In this document: positions 34,201 to 42,977 of the stretch, in pieces
Position numbering within the stretch: position 1 is the stretch's first letter
Layout: the number at the start of each line of letters is the position of its first letter
Source: Halorhabdus amylolytica
GTDB lineage: Archaea; Halobacteriota; Halobacteria; Halobacteriales; Haloarculaceae
Direction: 5' to 3'
Length of the DNA stretch: 64,000 nucleotides
Assembly: GCF_004944975.1 (NCBI RefSeq)
Contig: NZ_SPQG01000012.1
Span: 1-64,000 of the forward strand
Position numbers and translations under genes: made by a program
Notes under the pieces: generated by a model
Seen by the model: the letters and a program-made list of their open reading frames with translations, nothing else
What the model was told of the DNA's origin: nothing
The model's database searches: none

Positions 34201-34376
34201 TTTCCCACCAAGCGTACGAGTTCGAAAACGTCACACAGGCTGGCGAGAACCTCGCGTTGATGCGGTACGCCCGGACAGACCCGCCGGCCAACGAGACGTC
34301 GAAACCCCGTCAGCGCGGCACCACGTCGCTCAGCGACTCGTTGCGCGCTCGACCCGGGCTTACAAGAGGTTGGTGA
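31218..34376 (+). CDS. GT2 glycan synthase fused to GT39/PMT-type glycosyltransferase
   Basis: A 1052-residue two-enzyme membrane protein. Residues 35-60 are a membrane helix. A processive-type GT2 follows with DAEN (189-192), EDFEMG (309-314) and QRTRW (345-349), then helices to about 470. From about 510 comes a second polytopic domain of the PMT/ArnT class with LWLDEAYS (538-545) and HPPLYY (563-568), then many helices and a C-terminal outside loop. The GT2 half resembles cellulose/hyaluronan-type synthases, while the second half uses lipid-linked sugars. I use GTG 31218; ATG 31305 is possible. Confidence 0.82.
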   Translation: MRGLDLPTIVATTVAQDRETTAKAATERTMLTGITAADALLTLSVFYGVAWLMTNTYIFSPVVGAVLTRVWTGVRTRDVAFVSTENITIKDPSVYPEIDVLVPGYEEHEVIHQAIQSIRETAYPDGKINLTVLLEPDDQRTIERVRSLQEEYTLDLVIVPAAYPGSPNKPRALNYGYEQTTAEIVGIIDAENVVSSDLFEKVAKAITVEGNDYVQGMVDMANEDDGWKNLVFRAEYGCWYRLIVPAFKRMGFPIPLSGTTCFFTRDLLADIATRRDDRKGSPHSDSDRSWLAENGLTGVTPWDPKNVTEDFEMGLYLWLTDYEFGLLDAVTKEESPQTVTNWMKQRTRWQKGKLFTFLDFLKNPAGSARQRFHVLWQSFLPHVGPLNIIGLTLLVGIGTALQFSPGITAVEWLLQLSLTFLVAGLLSFSVGYWLASTKPSGGKALRSVLVGVTVPVYWLLQWAADVRAFKQTAVGDLDWEKTVHKDSGRFRALQGGAEGPSTSLRASLGSTLRRHVLLVPILGAGLLLRLPQLGRSLWLDEAYSIVVRGSQPLYGVIAMVEPHPPLYYMLLHGWMGLFGQSELVTRSLSVLIGLCSIAAMYALSSYVYDRRAGLVAALVMATSTLQIQYSQTVRMYILIVLLTALSCYLYLRLLDSKSLENQFGYGIVTLALLYTHIYGSFILLAQCLHLGIFLVQHRRRAIVPVARVFKVAVAAGLLFLPWVLLMLVPNFILADSGGPTAWVTLPDLHTLRDISYAYANVPVNYPIIDYTGQQQLASRVILGGFALGLGYLVVRSIRKRVALWRETAEDGLLLTDGQGKQSPDGGLAGLEPPGGVSLATCVIVSTTLVPYLLSYLLFPLLVVRYAVAGFVGFTLILSRIVSALSSKKVQIGVALVVVLLAAPGIGTYYGSDTAEDWQTVGDKLSGANLTEDDLVVYSPNSKLPLSYYLPASERSRASNVTYANGSKVPRALSKGNFTTVWVVAYDNNPTEGQLVSHQAYEFENVTQAGENLALMRYARTDPPANETSKPRQRGTTSLSDSLRARPGLTRGW

Positions 34377-34560
34377 CGGACCGTGACCGGCCCATACCGC
34401 TGGCTGTGAGAGGCTAACGATATTCTCCATCCCGAAGTGAGGTTCCATCAGTTGTGGTCGTGGCATCGGATTCTCCCTCTGAGAGCCGGTAGTATCACAG
34501 GGGGTCGACACAGCGTGTATCGGCGTCGGTCAGAAGGCGACTCCGAGCGAGCGAGAGCTG

Positions 34561-35655
34561 TCAGTTGTCGGCAAGCAATTGTTTGACGAACCCGCCCATG
34601 TACCGGTCGCCCGTACGGAGCGACCCGTCGGTATCGAACATTGCCGGGCTCCACAGCGAGTCTGCACACCAGGCCGTCCAGTTTACGTTCGGAATCGAGT
34701 CGAAGTACTCCGCGATTGACTCGCCGAAGCCGGAAGTCGTACCGACGATATACTCGGGTTTGTCGTCGTCATTCACGTAGCCCCATTCGGTGACGAAAAG
34801 CGGGACCTCCTCGGCAGCAGCGGCGATCGCGTCCACGTCGTAGGATTCGAAGTGACCGGGATACAGATGCACCGAATAGAGGATATTCTCGTCCTCGAAC
34901 GGATTGTCGTCGGCGTACTTTACGTACGACGACCATCGGGGAGATCCAACGATGATCGGCGTTTCGGGCGCGTGTAATCGGATTTGGTCGACCCACGGTT
35001 GTGCAGTCTCTCGCCAGGCGTCCCAGTCCGCTCTCCCGTCTCCGCTGGGTTTTGTCGGTTCGTTGAATAGCTCGAACAGTACGTGCTCGTCGTCGGCGAA
35101 CGCGGGTGCGACGGCGTTCCAGAACGTCCGTATCTGCTGGTCGATCTCTTCGGTGTCCCACCGTTCGACCTGGTGGTAATCGAGGATGACGTAACAGCCC
35201 CGATCGCCGAGCAGATCCACGGTCGGTCGGAGATACTCGTCGATCGTCCGCTGGAGTCCGACCGATTCGAGAGAATGCTGAACAGGAACCCGGATGACGC
35301 GCGGATGCCACCCTCTTTCGGGATCGGTGAGCCGATGGAGAGTGTCTCCGTAGCTCGCATCCCCCATCTCCTGGTAGTTCCGTCCCCAGTACGGGTCGAC
35401 GGTATTGAGTCCGTATAGTGACACGCGGTCTCCGTTCGGGTCTTTCAACCACTTCCCTTCGACGTGGAGTCGAGGTGTTGGCATCGACTGGCCCGAACCG
35501 GATGTCGGCACACCCCCAGCAAACACAGTCGACGAAGAAACCACTGCCCATGACAGCATACCACCGCTTGCCACACCGGCCAGAAACCGTCTTCGGGTGG
35601 CCGAGATGTCGCCGCGGCCGGCAGATTCCTGCCGTGGGACAGTTTGGTCTGTCAT
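34561..35655 (-). CDS. Secreted GH5 endoglucanase-like hydrolase
   Basis: The 364-residue enzyme has a Tat signal (RRRFLAGVASGGMLSWAVVS, from residue 21) without lipobox, then a GH5 barrel. The acid/base Glu is in LFNEP (E199) and the nucleophile Glu in FVTEWG (E290); VRVPV and LDYHQ motifs are also in place. It should cut beta-1,4-glucan or related beta-glycans outside the cell. No carbohydrate-binding module is present. It converges on the GT fusion gene 184 bp away, the sort of synthase-plus-hydrolase pair seen in bacterial cellulose loci (BcsA with BcsZ). Confidence 0.88.
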   Translation of the reverse strand: MTDQTVPRQESAGRGDISATRRRFLAGVASGGMLSWAVVSSSTVFAGGVPTSGSGQSMPTPRLHVEGKWLKDPNGDRVSLYGLNTVDPYWGRNYQEMGDASYGDTLHRLTDPERGWHPRVIRVPVQHSLESVGLQRTIDEYLRPTVDLLGDRGCYVILDYHQVERWDTEEIDQQIRTFWNAVAPAFADDEHVLFELFNEPTKPSGDGRADWDAWRETAQPWVDQIRLHAPETPIIVGSPRWSSYVKYADDNPFEDENILYSVHLYPGHFESYDVDAIAAAAEEVPLFVTEWGYVNDDDKPEYIVGTTSGFGESIAEYFDSIPNVNWTAWCADSLWSPAMFDTDGSLRTGDRYMGGFVKQLLADN

Positions 35656-35840
35656 TACTACTGATTTTTGATCACATGGCCAAGAGCGTTCAGCCTGTAT
35701 TATCAAAATTGATTCTAAGAATTAATTTTCGCAGATATAAAGTATGGAATATTGTGATTGCCCGATCAAAACCCAGCTAATGCGACTGAGATATTACAGT
35801 GATAGCGAGGTGAAAGCCCATCGTCTGTTGCCGTGTGTAG

Positions 35841-36070
35841 AATCTCAGTGATGATATCACTGACGCACTCGCAGACTTCAACATTGGGGTCGACGGAACG
35901 TTGGCTGACCTCGTCAAGGCGAGTAGTGAAACCACCCTGATTAGAGTCGGCGTAGCCGTCTTTCTCGCCGCGTCATCGCTGCGGGCTACGCGTTCATCTC
36001 TCGCTTCTCGAAAAATTCGAAAGCCAAAAATAGTGGCTCACTCCGTTCGCGCCCGGCACCCCCGGAGTAA
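35841..36070 (+). pseudogene. Frameshifted small membrane protein relic
   Basis: After a stop at 35838-35840 the frame reads DDITDALADFNIGVDGTLAD then LVKASSETTLIRVGVAVFLA; near 35980 the sensible text shifts by one base to VIAAGYAFISRFSKNSKAKN and stops at 36070. Joined, it is a short soluble head with one membrane helix and a basic tail. There is no ATG. Such small C-anchored proteins occur in haloarchaeal proviruses, but I cannot name the family. Confidence 0.45.
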
Positions 36071-36861
36071 CGGCGAACGCAGGTCCGGGGAAAGCGGCGT
36101 ACGGGTGTCGTCATTATATAATATTTACAGTAATATATAAAATCTTATTATTAACTTTAATAGACGATATACAGATATATTGTTCATTCCGACGATTGAG
36201 CGAAAGTGCATTGCAACAACCTCGTGAACGAAGGCACGGAGCCTCGTTTCGTCCTGTCTAGGTCGTGTGGGTACATACTCTGGGAGCGCGATCGTCGCTC
36301 AAGTGCGCGAGTGCTCGATCCCTGTCGTTGACACCGATCCTTGTCGTTGGCTCCTCGTTTGGGAACGAGAAACGAAAAACAGGATGAGCGACCAGTGGGG
36401 TGTCTCCGGTTCCACCCATTTCGCTGGCTGAAGAGGCGGTACTGTTTACGATCGCTGGACCGTCGCAAACGGCCCGATCTCGACTGATCAACTCTCTCCT
36501 CCGGCGTTTCCCCGGCGGATATCTCCTCGGTCCATCTGGTGATTGGGTTCGAATCGTCGGCCCAGTTCCTCGGTCGTCGTCCCATTAGTGAGTCTTGTGG
36601 CTCCATCGTTAAAAGGAACAAATATAAGAATTAGAGTATAATAGAGTAACTAATGTAATGTACAAAATACCGATTGAAGATAAGTTCTAATTCTGTTCGG
36701 GTTCCGTCTGCTCGATCCACCTCAATCCATCTATCGAGCGGTGCAGGGGCGAGTGAACGATGGGAGAAATCACCTTCCAGAACACCCTCATCCGATTCAT
36801 CGCAATCGCTGCTGAGGGATATGATCGCTGGCTTAAACCGACGTGACATCCTCCTCCGGAT
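36071..36861. other. AT-rich gene-poor stretch
   Basis: Two AT-rich islands (36115-36185 and 36600-36670) flank GC-normal DNA with no convincing gene. A minus-strand frame 36184-36621 has uncoded-looking composition, and another frame over 36258-36491 competes with it. It may be the worn remains of an inserted element. Confidence 0.4.
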
Positions 36862-36881
36862 GAACAGGTTTGTGCCTGTTC
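36862..36881. promoter_or_regulatory. Palindromic operator upstream of the sugar ABC operon
   Basis: GAACAGG-tttgtg-CCTGTTC is a perfect 7-bp inverted repeat with six bases between, about 98 bp before the ATPase start. Its half-site, read outward as TGAACA/TGTTC, recurs near the IclR gene and the GH51 genes. A TATA element (TTTAATAT at 36950-36957) 26 bp before the ATG makes the ATPase transcript leaderless. Confidence 0.5.
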
Positions 36882-36978
36882 GGCCTATAAATTCCTATGC
36901 TGTCACTGGTCGTGTAACTACACTCTCTTTGCAACCCCTTCCCCCAAAATTTAATATCAGGAAGTCGGAGTTGCGTGT

Positions 36979-38151
36979 ATGGGCCAGCTAGAGACGCGAA
37001 ATCTGACAAAGATATTTCAGGACAGTGGGCAGGAGATCGTCGCCGTCGACGATCTCGATATCACCATCGAAGACGGGGAGTTCATCACCTTGGTCGGCCC
37101 TTCCGGTTGTGGGAAGTCGACAACGTTGCGTAGCATCGCCGGACTGGAAACCCCGACGACGGGAGAGGTGTATCTCGACGGTCAGGAGATCACCGACCGG
37201 AAGCCCAAGGCACGGGACATGGCGATGGTGTTCCAGTCGTACGCGCTGTATCCCCACATGACGGCACGGGAGAACATGGCGTTCGGATTGCGGATGGCGA
37301 CGGATCTCTCCGCCGAGGAGATCGATCGACAGGTGACGGAGACAGCGGAAATGATGGAGATAGGTAATCTCTTGGACAAGAAACCTGGCGACCTCTCGGG
37401 TGGTCAACAACAGCGGGTTGCGCTGGGACGAGCGATCGTCCGTGATCCCGAGGTGTTCCTGATGGACGAGCCACTGTCGAACCTGGATGCGAAACTACGG
37501 ACTCAGATGCGAACGGAACTGCAGGCACTGCAGCAGGATCTCGATATTACGACGCTGTATGTAACACACGACCAGACGGAAGCGATGACGATGAGTGACC
37601 GGATCGTGATTCTCGACGATGGTCGACTCCAGCAGATCGGAACGCCATTGGAGTGTTACCACCAACCGGTAAACCAGTTCGTCGCAGGGTTCATCGGTTC
37701 ACCCTCGATGAACTTCTTCGAAATCGAGCTGAACACGCAGGGAGAGCCGACGTTCGTCCACGACGGATTCGAGATGAAGATCGACGAGGATGTCCTGACT
37801 GATGTCGAGGGCCACGAGTCACTGACACTCGGGATCCGGCCGGAGGACATCGAGGTCGTCAAAGCCGATGCACGGAACGCGATAACGAAGCAGGTCCAGG
37901 TCGCAGAGCCACTCGGTGAAGTGACATACGTCCACCTAGAGATCGGTCAGCAGCAGTGTACAGCGACCCTGCAGGGCGACCTCGTATTCGACGCCGGACA
38001 GACGTTGTCGATCCGGTTCCCGCAGGACCGCATCCACGTTTTCGACGGCCAAACTGGTAACGCACTTCGGAACCGTGAGCCACCGGCCCGAGATGATATC
38101 GAGGCGTTCGCCGAGGGGCAAGTCGACGAGACGGCCAGAAGCGACGCGTGA
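36979..38151 (+). CDS. Sugar ABC transporter ATP-binding protein (UgpC/MsmK type)
   Basis: This 390-residue ATPase has Walker A GPSGCGKST (40-48), LSGGQQQR, Walker B VFLMDEPLSNLD and switch VTHDQTEA. A C-terminal OB-like MalK regulatory domain follows from about residue 240 (FIGSPSMNFFEIEL ... LTLGIRPEDIEV). It energises the importer encoded just downstream. Transcription is probably leaderless from the TATA element at 36950. Unlike most haloarchaeal sugar operons, the ATPase gene comes first, 150 bp ahead of the binding protein, which has its own promoter. Confidence 0.92.
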   Translation: MGQLETRNLTKIFQDSGQEIVAVDDLDITIEDGEFITLVGPSGCGKSTTLRSIAGLETPTTGEVYLDGQEITDRKPKARDMAMVFQSYALYPHMTARENMAFGLRMATDLSAEEIDRQVTETAEMMEIGNLLDKKPGDLSGGQQQRVALGRAIVRDPEVFLMDEPLSNLDAKLRTQMRTELQALQQDLDITTLYVTHDQTEAMTMSDRIVILDDGRLQQIGTPLECYHQPVNQFVAGFIGSPSMNFFEIELNTQGEPTFVHDGFEMKIDEDVLTDVEGHESLTLGIRPEDIEVVKADARNAITKQVQVAEPLGEVTYVHLEIGQQQCTATLQGDLVFDAGQTLSIRFPQDRIHVFDGQTGNALRNREPPARDDIEAFAEGQVDETARSDA

Positions 38152-38300
38152 CGTATTGAGTAGTGTGTCTTCGCCCGTGGGATAACGTTTCGCTGTGATT
38201 CTACCGGGGACGATACTCGAATCCCGCTGGGGATCGGCCTCGTCATATAACTTAACTTTATCGAAGATTATTTACTATATAAGTTCGAACGCCACTCTGT

Positions 38301-39695
38301 ATGCCACAGAACCAGAGCGGGACAGGTATCACTCGGCGGCGGATGATCGGCGTGACTGGCGCTGGTGTCGCAACGACATTGCTCGCCGGCTGTGGGAGTG
38401 GGGGTACAGCAGAGACCGACTCCGACGGTGGAACGGAAGAGAGTACAGATAGTGGCGGTGGCAGTGGCGAACAAGCACTCATGTGGGAGTACGGGTTCCC
38501 GAACACACAGGGTGTGGAGCCCGTCTGGCGAAACACGTTCGAGGCCAAATACGAGGAGCTGGCCGGGGAGGAACTCACGATCAGTCGCTTCGCCTACGAG
38601 GACCTGCGCCAGAAGTTCCTGACTGGTGCACGTACGGGCGATCCGGACGCGATCGAAGGGACGTTGAGCCACTTCTCGGAGTATCTGGCTGCGGGCCACC
38701 TCGCGCAACTCGACGACCTGGCGAACGAACTCGATTACTTCGACGGCTACATCGACAATGCGATCGACGCGATGCGGTATCAGGGTGACCTCTACGCGCT
38801 TCCCTACGAGGGCAACGCCAGAGCCTTCTTCGTCCGGCAGGACATTCTCGACGAACTCGGACAGGACATCCCGGAAACGGTGTCGGACTTCCACGAGGTC
38901 GGCCGGATGATCAACGAGGAATACGACGACGTCGTCGCCTATCACAACTGCACGAAAGACGGCAGCGTCCGGGCGTTCCAGGAGTTCATGAGCCACATCT
39001 ACCAGCATACGGACAACATGTACGTCCCGGAAGGGGACTCGTGGTCGCTCAACGTCGAGGCGGAGACGATCGGACAGGTGTTCGACAACTGGTACTACCA
39101 GATGTACGCTGTCGACAACCCGGTCGCGGACCCAGACGACCTCGGGACGGGTTGGCAGACGAACGATCCTGGGTACATCAATGGAAATTACGCGTTCATC
39201 GAGGGCGGGACCTGGATTCGTAACTGGACGTCCGGGGAGAACATCAACGACAGCGACACGGCCCAGGATATACTGGACAACAAGACCCAGATCGCACACT
39301 TCCCGCGCGGTGAGGGTGCATCCAAGGGGACGTTCCTGGAGATCAAGCCGGTCATGGCCAACGCCCATTCCGATCAGCTCGAGAAAGCCAAGACAGCGGT
39401 GCAGGCGTATACCCACCCTGATGTCCTCAGCGAGGGCATGGCACAGGATCCTGAAGCGTCCGGATCGGCGATGACGCCCGTCCACGAGGATGTCGAGTCG
39501 ACGATCGACAGCGAAAACTGGGAGGCGCTCACGGAAATCTTCGAGACCGGCAGGGCCCTGGCACAAGTTACGTGGGGACCAGTCAGAGAAGAGTTCTACA
39601 CGTATATGCAACAAGTGGCCTACGGCGAGACGGATCCGTACGATGCCGGCGAACAGTTCCACTCGGCTCTCCAGGACTTAGAGAGCGAAATATAG
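38301..39695 (+). CDS. Sugar ABC transporter binding lipoprotein
   Basis: The 464-residue protein has a Tat lipoprotein leader (TRRRMIGVTGAGVATTLLAG, Cys31), a Ser/Gly/Glu-rich linker to about 60, then a family-1 sugar-binding fold (FAYEDLRQKFLTGARTGDPD, YALPYEGNARAFFV, SGEN, FPRGEGASKGTFLEIKP). It is lipid-anchored outside the cell and brings oligosaccharide to the two permeases. The neighbours (GH27, GH4) suggest alpha-galactosides. A TATA element ACTATATAAG at 38273-38282 predicts a leaderless message starting at the ATG. Confidence 0.9.
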   Translation: MPQNQSGTGITRRRMIGVTGAGVATTLLAGCGSGGTAETDSDGGTEESTDSGGGSGEQALMWEYGFPNTQGVEPVWRNTFEAKYEELAGEELTISRFAYEDLRQKFLTGARTGDPDAIEGTLSHFSEYLAAGHLAQLDDLANELDYFDGYIDNAIDAMRYQGDLYALPYEGNARAFFVRQDILDELGQDIPETVSDFHEVGRMINEEYDDVVAYHNCTKDGSVRAFQEFMSHIYQHTDNMYVPEGDSWSLNVEAETIGQVFDNWYYQMYAVDNPVADPDDLGTGWQTNDPGYINGNYAFIEGGTWIRNWTSGENINDSDTAQDILDNKTQIAHFPRGEGASKGTFLEIKPVMANAHSDQLEKAKTAVQAYTHPDVLSEGMAQDPEASGSAMTPVHEDVESTIDSENWEALTEIFETGRALAQVTWGPVREEFYTYMQQVAYGETDPYDAGEQFHSALQDLESEI

Positions 39696-39706
39696 GCCTG
39701 CCATAG

Positions 39707-40618
39707 ATGTCCACGCAATCTGCAGGACTGAGCCGGTACGGAGAGGAGTTCAAGACGTTTCTCTCGGAGACGTGGCTCGGCTACGTGATGGTCATTCCGG
39801 CGACGCTTATCCTGGCTGTCATCATCGGATACCCGATTCTCCGTGGGATCCAACTGGCGTTTTACGAGGCGTCACTGCTCAATCCGGAACAGATGCAGTA
39901 CATCGGTCTGGAGAACTTCCTTCGCCTCCTGGAGGATACGACGTTCCAGGGCGCACTGTGGCGGACGATCCTGTTGACGGGGATCGTCGTCTCGCTGCAG
40001 TATCTGCTCGGTCTCGGTCTCGCACTGGTACTCCGTGAGAAGGTGCCGGGTGTCGAGATATTCCGGAGCCTCTCGATGGTGACCTGGGTGATCCCGGTCA
40101 TCGTGATGGTGATCATCTTTCGGTTCCTCGTCCAGAACGGGTTCGGACCCGTGAACATCATTCTCGGGAACCTGGGAATGGAGACGTCCTACTGGTTCGG
40201 ACAGCGGGGTCCGGCGTTCATCCTGGTGATCATCATGCACGTCTGGCGCAACGTCCCGTTTTACGCGATCGCGTTGCTCGCCGGCATGACGGCGATCCCG
40301 AAAGAACAGTACGAGGCCGCCCGGCTGGACGGTGCCGGTGCACTCCAGCGGTTCCGGTACGTCACGCTGCCCCAGATATCGACGGTGTCGATGATCATGA
40401 TCATCCTGCACGTGACGTTCACGTTCAAGAACTTCGACATCGTGTATCTGTCGACGGGTGGCGGACCCCTGGGGTCGACGGAAGTACTCGCCACGTACGT
40501 TTACAAACAGGCATTCGAACAGTACGCGCTCGGCTACGGTGCCAGTATCGGCGTGGTGATGTTGATCATCATGCTCGTGTTCACCGTCGTCTACGTACAG
40601 TACGAGAGTGCAGAATAG
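39707..40618 (+). CDS. Sugar ABC transporter permease, MalF/UgpA type
   Basis: The 303-residue permease has six membrane helices and the coupling EAA loop (YEAARLDGAGALQRFRYVTLP, near 206-226) that docks onto the ATPase. It starts 11 bases after the binding-protein stop. Together with the next gene it forms the heterodimeric channel. The helix order and length are those of MalF-class permeases without the extra periplasmic P2 domain. Confidence 0.92.
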   Translation: MSTQSAGLSRYGEEFKTFLSETWLGYVMVIPATLILAVIIGYPILRGIQLAFYEASLLNPEQMQYIGLENFLRLLEDTTFQGALWRTILLTGIVVSLQYLLGLGLALVLREKVPGVEIFRSLSMVTWVIPVIVMVIIFRFLVQNGFGPVNIILGNLGMETSYWFGQRGPAFILVIIMHVWRNVPFYAIALLAGMTAIPKEQYEAARLDGAGALQRFRYVTLPQISTVSMIMIILHVTFTFKNFDIVYLSTGGGPLGSTEVLATYVYKQAFEQYALGYGASIGVVMLIIMLVFTVVYVQYESAE

Positions 40619-40630
40619 GAGCGAAATCCA

Positions 40631-41524
40631 ATGGCAAACACTGACGACGCTTCCACCGGAGTGGTACAGCGTATCGACGCGTGGCTGGACGAAGACATGT
40701 CGGTCCGGCGTGCAGGGATCGTCTACGTCGTGCTGGGTCTGTATTTCGCGTTCCTGTTGTTACCGATCGTCTACATGCTTCTGGCGTCGTTCACGTCCCA
40801 GGACTTCCTGTTCTCGCCCGAGTTGATCCCGTCGCTGAGCGATCTGACGATCAACAACTACGTCTCGGTACTGACGATCGGCGAGTTTCAGCGGTACTTC
40901 GTCAATTCGACGATCATCGCCGTCGCCACGACTGCACTTGTATTGACAGTCGGAATCCTGGCCGGGTACTCGATGAGTCGGTTCGAGTATCCTGGCCGAA
41001 GAGGACTGCTCTATGCGTTTCTCTCGACGCAGATGCTTCCGATCGTCCTCATCCTTATTCCGTTCTTCCTGCTGATGTACGATCTGAACTTGATAGACTC
41101 ACACCTCGGGATTGTCGTCGCCCATTCGGTCATCGGCATCCCGCTCGGCACGTGGCTGTTGAAAGGCTACATCGACGATATCCCCGAATCGCTCGACGAA
41201 GCAGCCATGATGGACGGGGGTTCTCGATTTGACGTTCTCGTCCGGATCATCATTCCGCTGTCGATGCCCGGGATCGCAGTCGCCGGGTTCTATACGTTCA
41301 TCCTCTCGTGGAACGACTTCCTGCTCGTCTCGATTCTCTCACAGACGGAAGCGACGCGTACACTCCCGTTCGGTCTCCAGCTGTTCCAGGCCCAGAATGC
41401 TGTCGCCTGGAACCTGCTCATCACCGCCGCGATCATCACGATGGTCCCCGTCGTCTTGTTGTTCGCGCTCGCCCAGAAGTGGGTCGTCGAAGGGCTCGCC
41501 AGCGGCGGCATGAAAGGGATGTGA
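40631..41524 (+). CDS. Sugar ABC transporter permease, MalG/UgpE type
   Basis: The second permease, 297 residues, has six helices and the EAA loop near LDEAAMMDGGSRFDVLVRII (about 188-207). Its C-terminal run of WNDFLLVSILSQTEATRTLP and the GLASGGMKGM end are typical of MalG-class partners. It follows the first permease by 12 bases, completing a four-gene importer. No terminator is obvious before the GH27 gene 195 bp on. Confidence 0.92.
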   Translation: MANTDDASTGVVQRIDAWLDEDMSVRRAGIVYVVLGLYFAFLLLPIVYMLLASFTSQDFLFSPELIPSLSDLTINNYVSVLTIGEFQRYFVNSTIIAVATTALVLTVGILAGYSMSRFEYPGRRGLLYAFLSTQMLPIVLILIPFFLLMYDLNLIDSHLGIVVAHSVIGIPLGTWLLKGYIDDIPESLDEAAMMDGGSRFDVLVRIIIPLSMPGIAVAGFYTFILSWNDFLLVSILSQTEATRTLPFGLQLFQAQNAVAWNLLITAAIITMVPVVLLFALAQKWVVEGLASGGMKGM

Positions 41525-41719
41525 CGAGCCTCGCGGTCTTTTTCGCGGTGTCACAAGACAGTGTCGCCGAACACGCCCCGTCGTCGACGGGCCAGTATTC
41601 CGTCGAACGTCGGACCGGACCCCTCACTGTCGCTATACGCGACGGTTCTCGACGTAGTATGTGGATAGATTGTTATGGTTTTAGCCAAATTTAAATATCA
41701 GCCTTTCCCATTTCGATCC

Positions 41720-42898
41720 GTGTTCGCAACAGGATCCCGCGCGTTAGCAGCGACGCCACCGATGGGCTGGAACTCGTGGAACGCGTTCAGTTGTGCTGTG
41801 ACCGAAGAGGACATCCGATCGGCAGCGGACAGACTCGTCGAGACCGGCCTCCGGGACGCGGGCTACGAGTATCTCGTCGTCGACGATTGCTGGATGGACG
41901 ACGAACTGGACGACGGTTACCTGCGGCCACATCCCGAGGACTTCCCGAGTGGGATCGAGGCGCTGGCCGAGTACGTCCACGATCGCGATCTGAAGTTCGG
42001 GATCTACTCGTCCGCCGGGCGGGTCACGTGTCAGGGATATCCGGCGAGTCTCGGCCACGAACGTAAACACGCCCGGCAGTTCGCCGACTGGGGCGTCGAC
42101 TATCTCAAGTACGACAACTGTGGCGATCACGAGGGGAAAGACGCGCTCGCACGCTACAGCGCGATGGGGAAAGCACTCGCCAAAGTCGATCGCGATATCG
42201 TCTACAGCATCTGTGAGTGGGGTCGAAACGAACCGTGGCGCTGGGGTCGAAACGCCGGAGGCCACCTCTGGCGGGCGACCCACGATATCGTCGCGAAGTG
42301 GTCGACGGAGGACACGGAGTTCGGACTCGGGATCGCCGACATTATCGATCAGATGGACGACAGAGACATCGCACCCTCCCATGGGCCGGGAGGATGGAAC
42401 GACCCGGACATGCTACAGATCGGCAACGGACCGGACTCCGGGCAGTCCAAACTGGAAGACGTCACTGTCGAGCGGGGACTGACACCGGCAGAAGAACGCA
42501 CGCACTTCAGCTTCTGGTGTCTGTTTGCCGCGCCGTTGATGGCGGGGAACGACCTCGTGGAGATGGATGACCGCACGCTGGCACTGCTGACCAACGAGGA
42601 CGCAGTAGCGATCAATCAGGACCCGCTGGGTATCCAGGGAACGAGAGACGGCCGTCTCGGTGAGACCGAAGTGTGGAGCAAGCGACTCACCGACGGGAGG
42701 TGTGCAGTGATACTGTTCAATCGTGGACGGACTCCGGCAACGATCGAAACGACCGTCGAAACGGTCGACATGTCAGTCGACGCCGCGACGTACACCGTCG
42801 AGGACGTCTGGGAGGACGACGAGTGGCAGACGAGCGGTACTCTGCACGCGACAGTCGACCCACACGATGTCGCGTTGTTCCGGGTTTCACCCGAGTGA
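41720..42898 (+). CDS. GH27 alpha-galactosidase
   Basis: The enzyme begins near TPPMGWNSWNAF, the GH27 hallmark. The nucleophile Asp is in YLKYDNC (D132) and the acid/base Asp in WRATHDI (D189). It hydrolyses terminal alpha-galactose from oligosaccharides with retention. The C-terminal beta domain starts near residue 290. I start it at GTG 41720, about 26 bases after the TATA element TTTAAATA (41690-41697), giving 392 residues and a leaderless message; an ATG at 41675 precedes that box. There is no signal peptide, so it acts on imported sugars. Related family members with alpha-N-acetylgalactosaminidase or isomaltosidase activity cannot be excluded. Confidence 0.87.
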   Translation: MFATGSRALAATPPMGWNSWNAFSCAVTEEDIRSAADRLVETGLRDAGYEYLVVDDCWMDDELDDGYLRPHPEDFPSGIEALAEYVHDRDLKFGIYSSAGRVTCQGYPASLGHERKHARQFADWGVDYLKYDNCGDHEGKDALARYSAMGKALAKVDRDIVYSICEWGRNEPWRWGRNAGGHLWRATHDIVAKWSTEDTEFGLGIADIIDQMDDRDIAPSHGPGGWNDPDMLQIGNGPDSGQSKLEDVTVERGLTPAEERTHFSFWCLFAAPLMAGNDLVEMDDRTLALLTNEDAVAINQDPLGIQGTRDGRLGETEVWSKRLTDGRCAVILFNRGRTPATIETTVETVDMSVDAATYTVEDVWEDDEWQTSGTLHATVDPHDVALFRVSPE

Positions 42899-42977
42899 CG
42901 ATCGACCGACGTGTCGCACCTAGCTTCGGTCGTTCGAAGAGTGAAACACTTTTATTCAACGCTGACGAATACGAACT

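Noticed and set aside
36184-36621. Minus-strand frame of 145 codons
   Set aside because: Arg/Ser-rich and neutral-to-basic, unlike the acidic proteome, and a second frame over the same DNA looks equally plausible; neither matches a family.
38268-39662. Minus-strand frame of 464 codons
   Set aside because: Exact antisense shadow of the sugar-binding lipoprotein gene.
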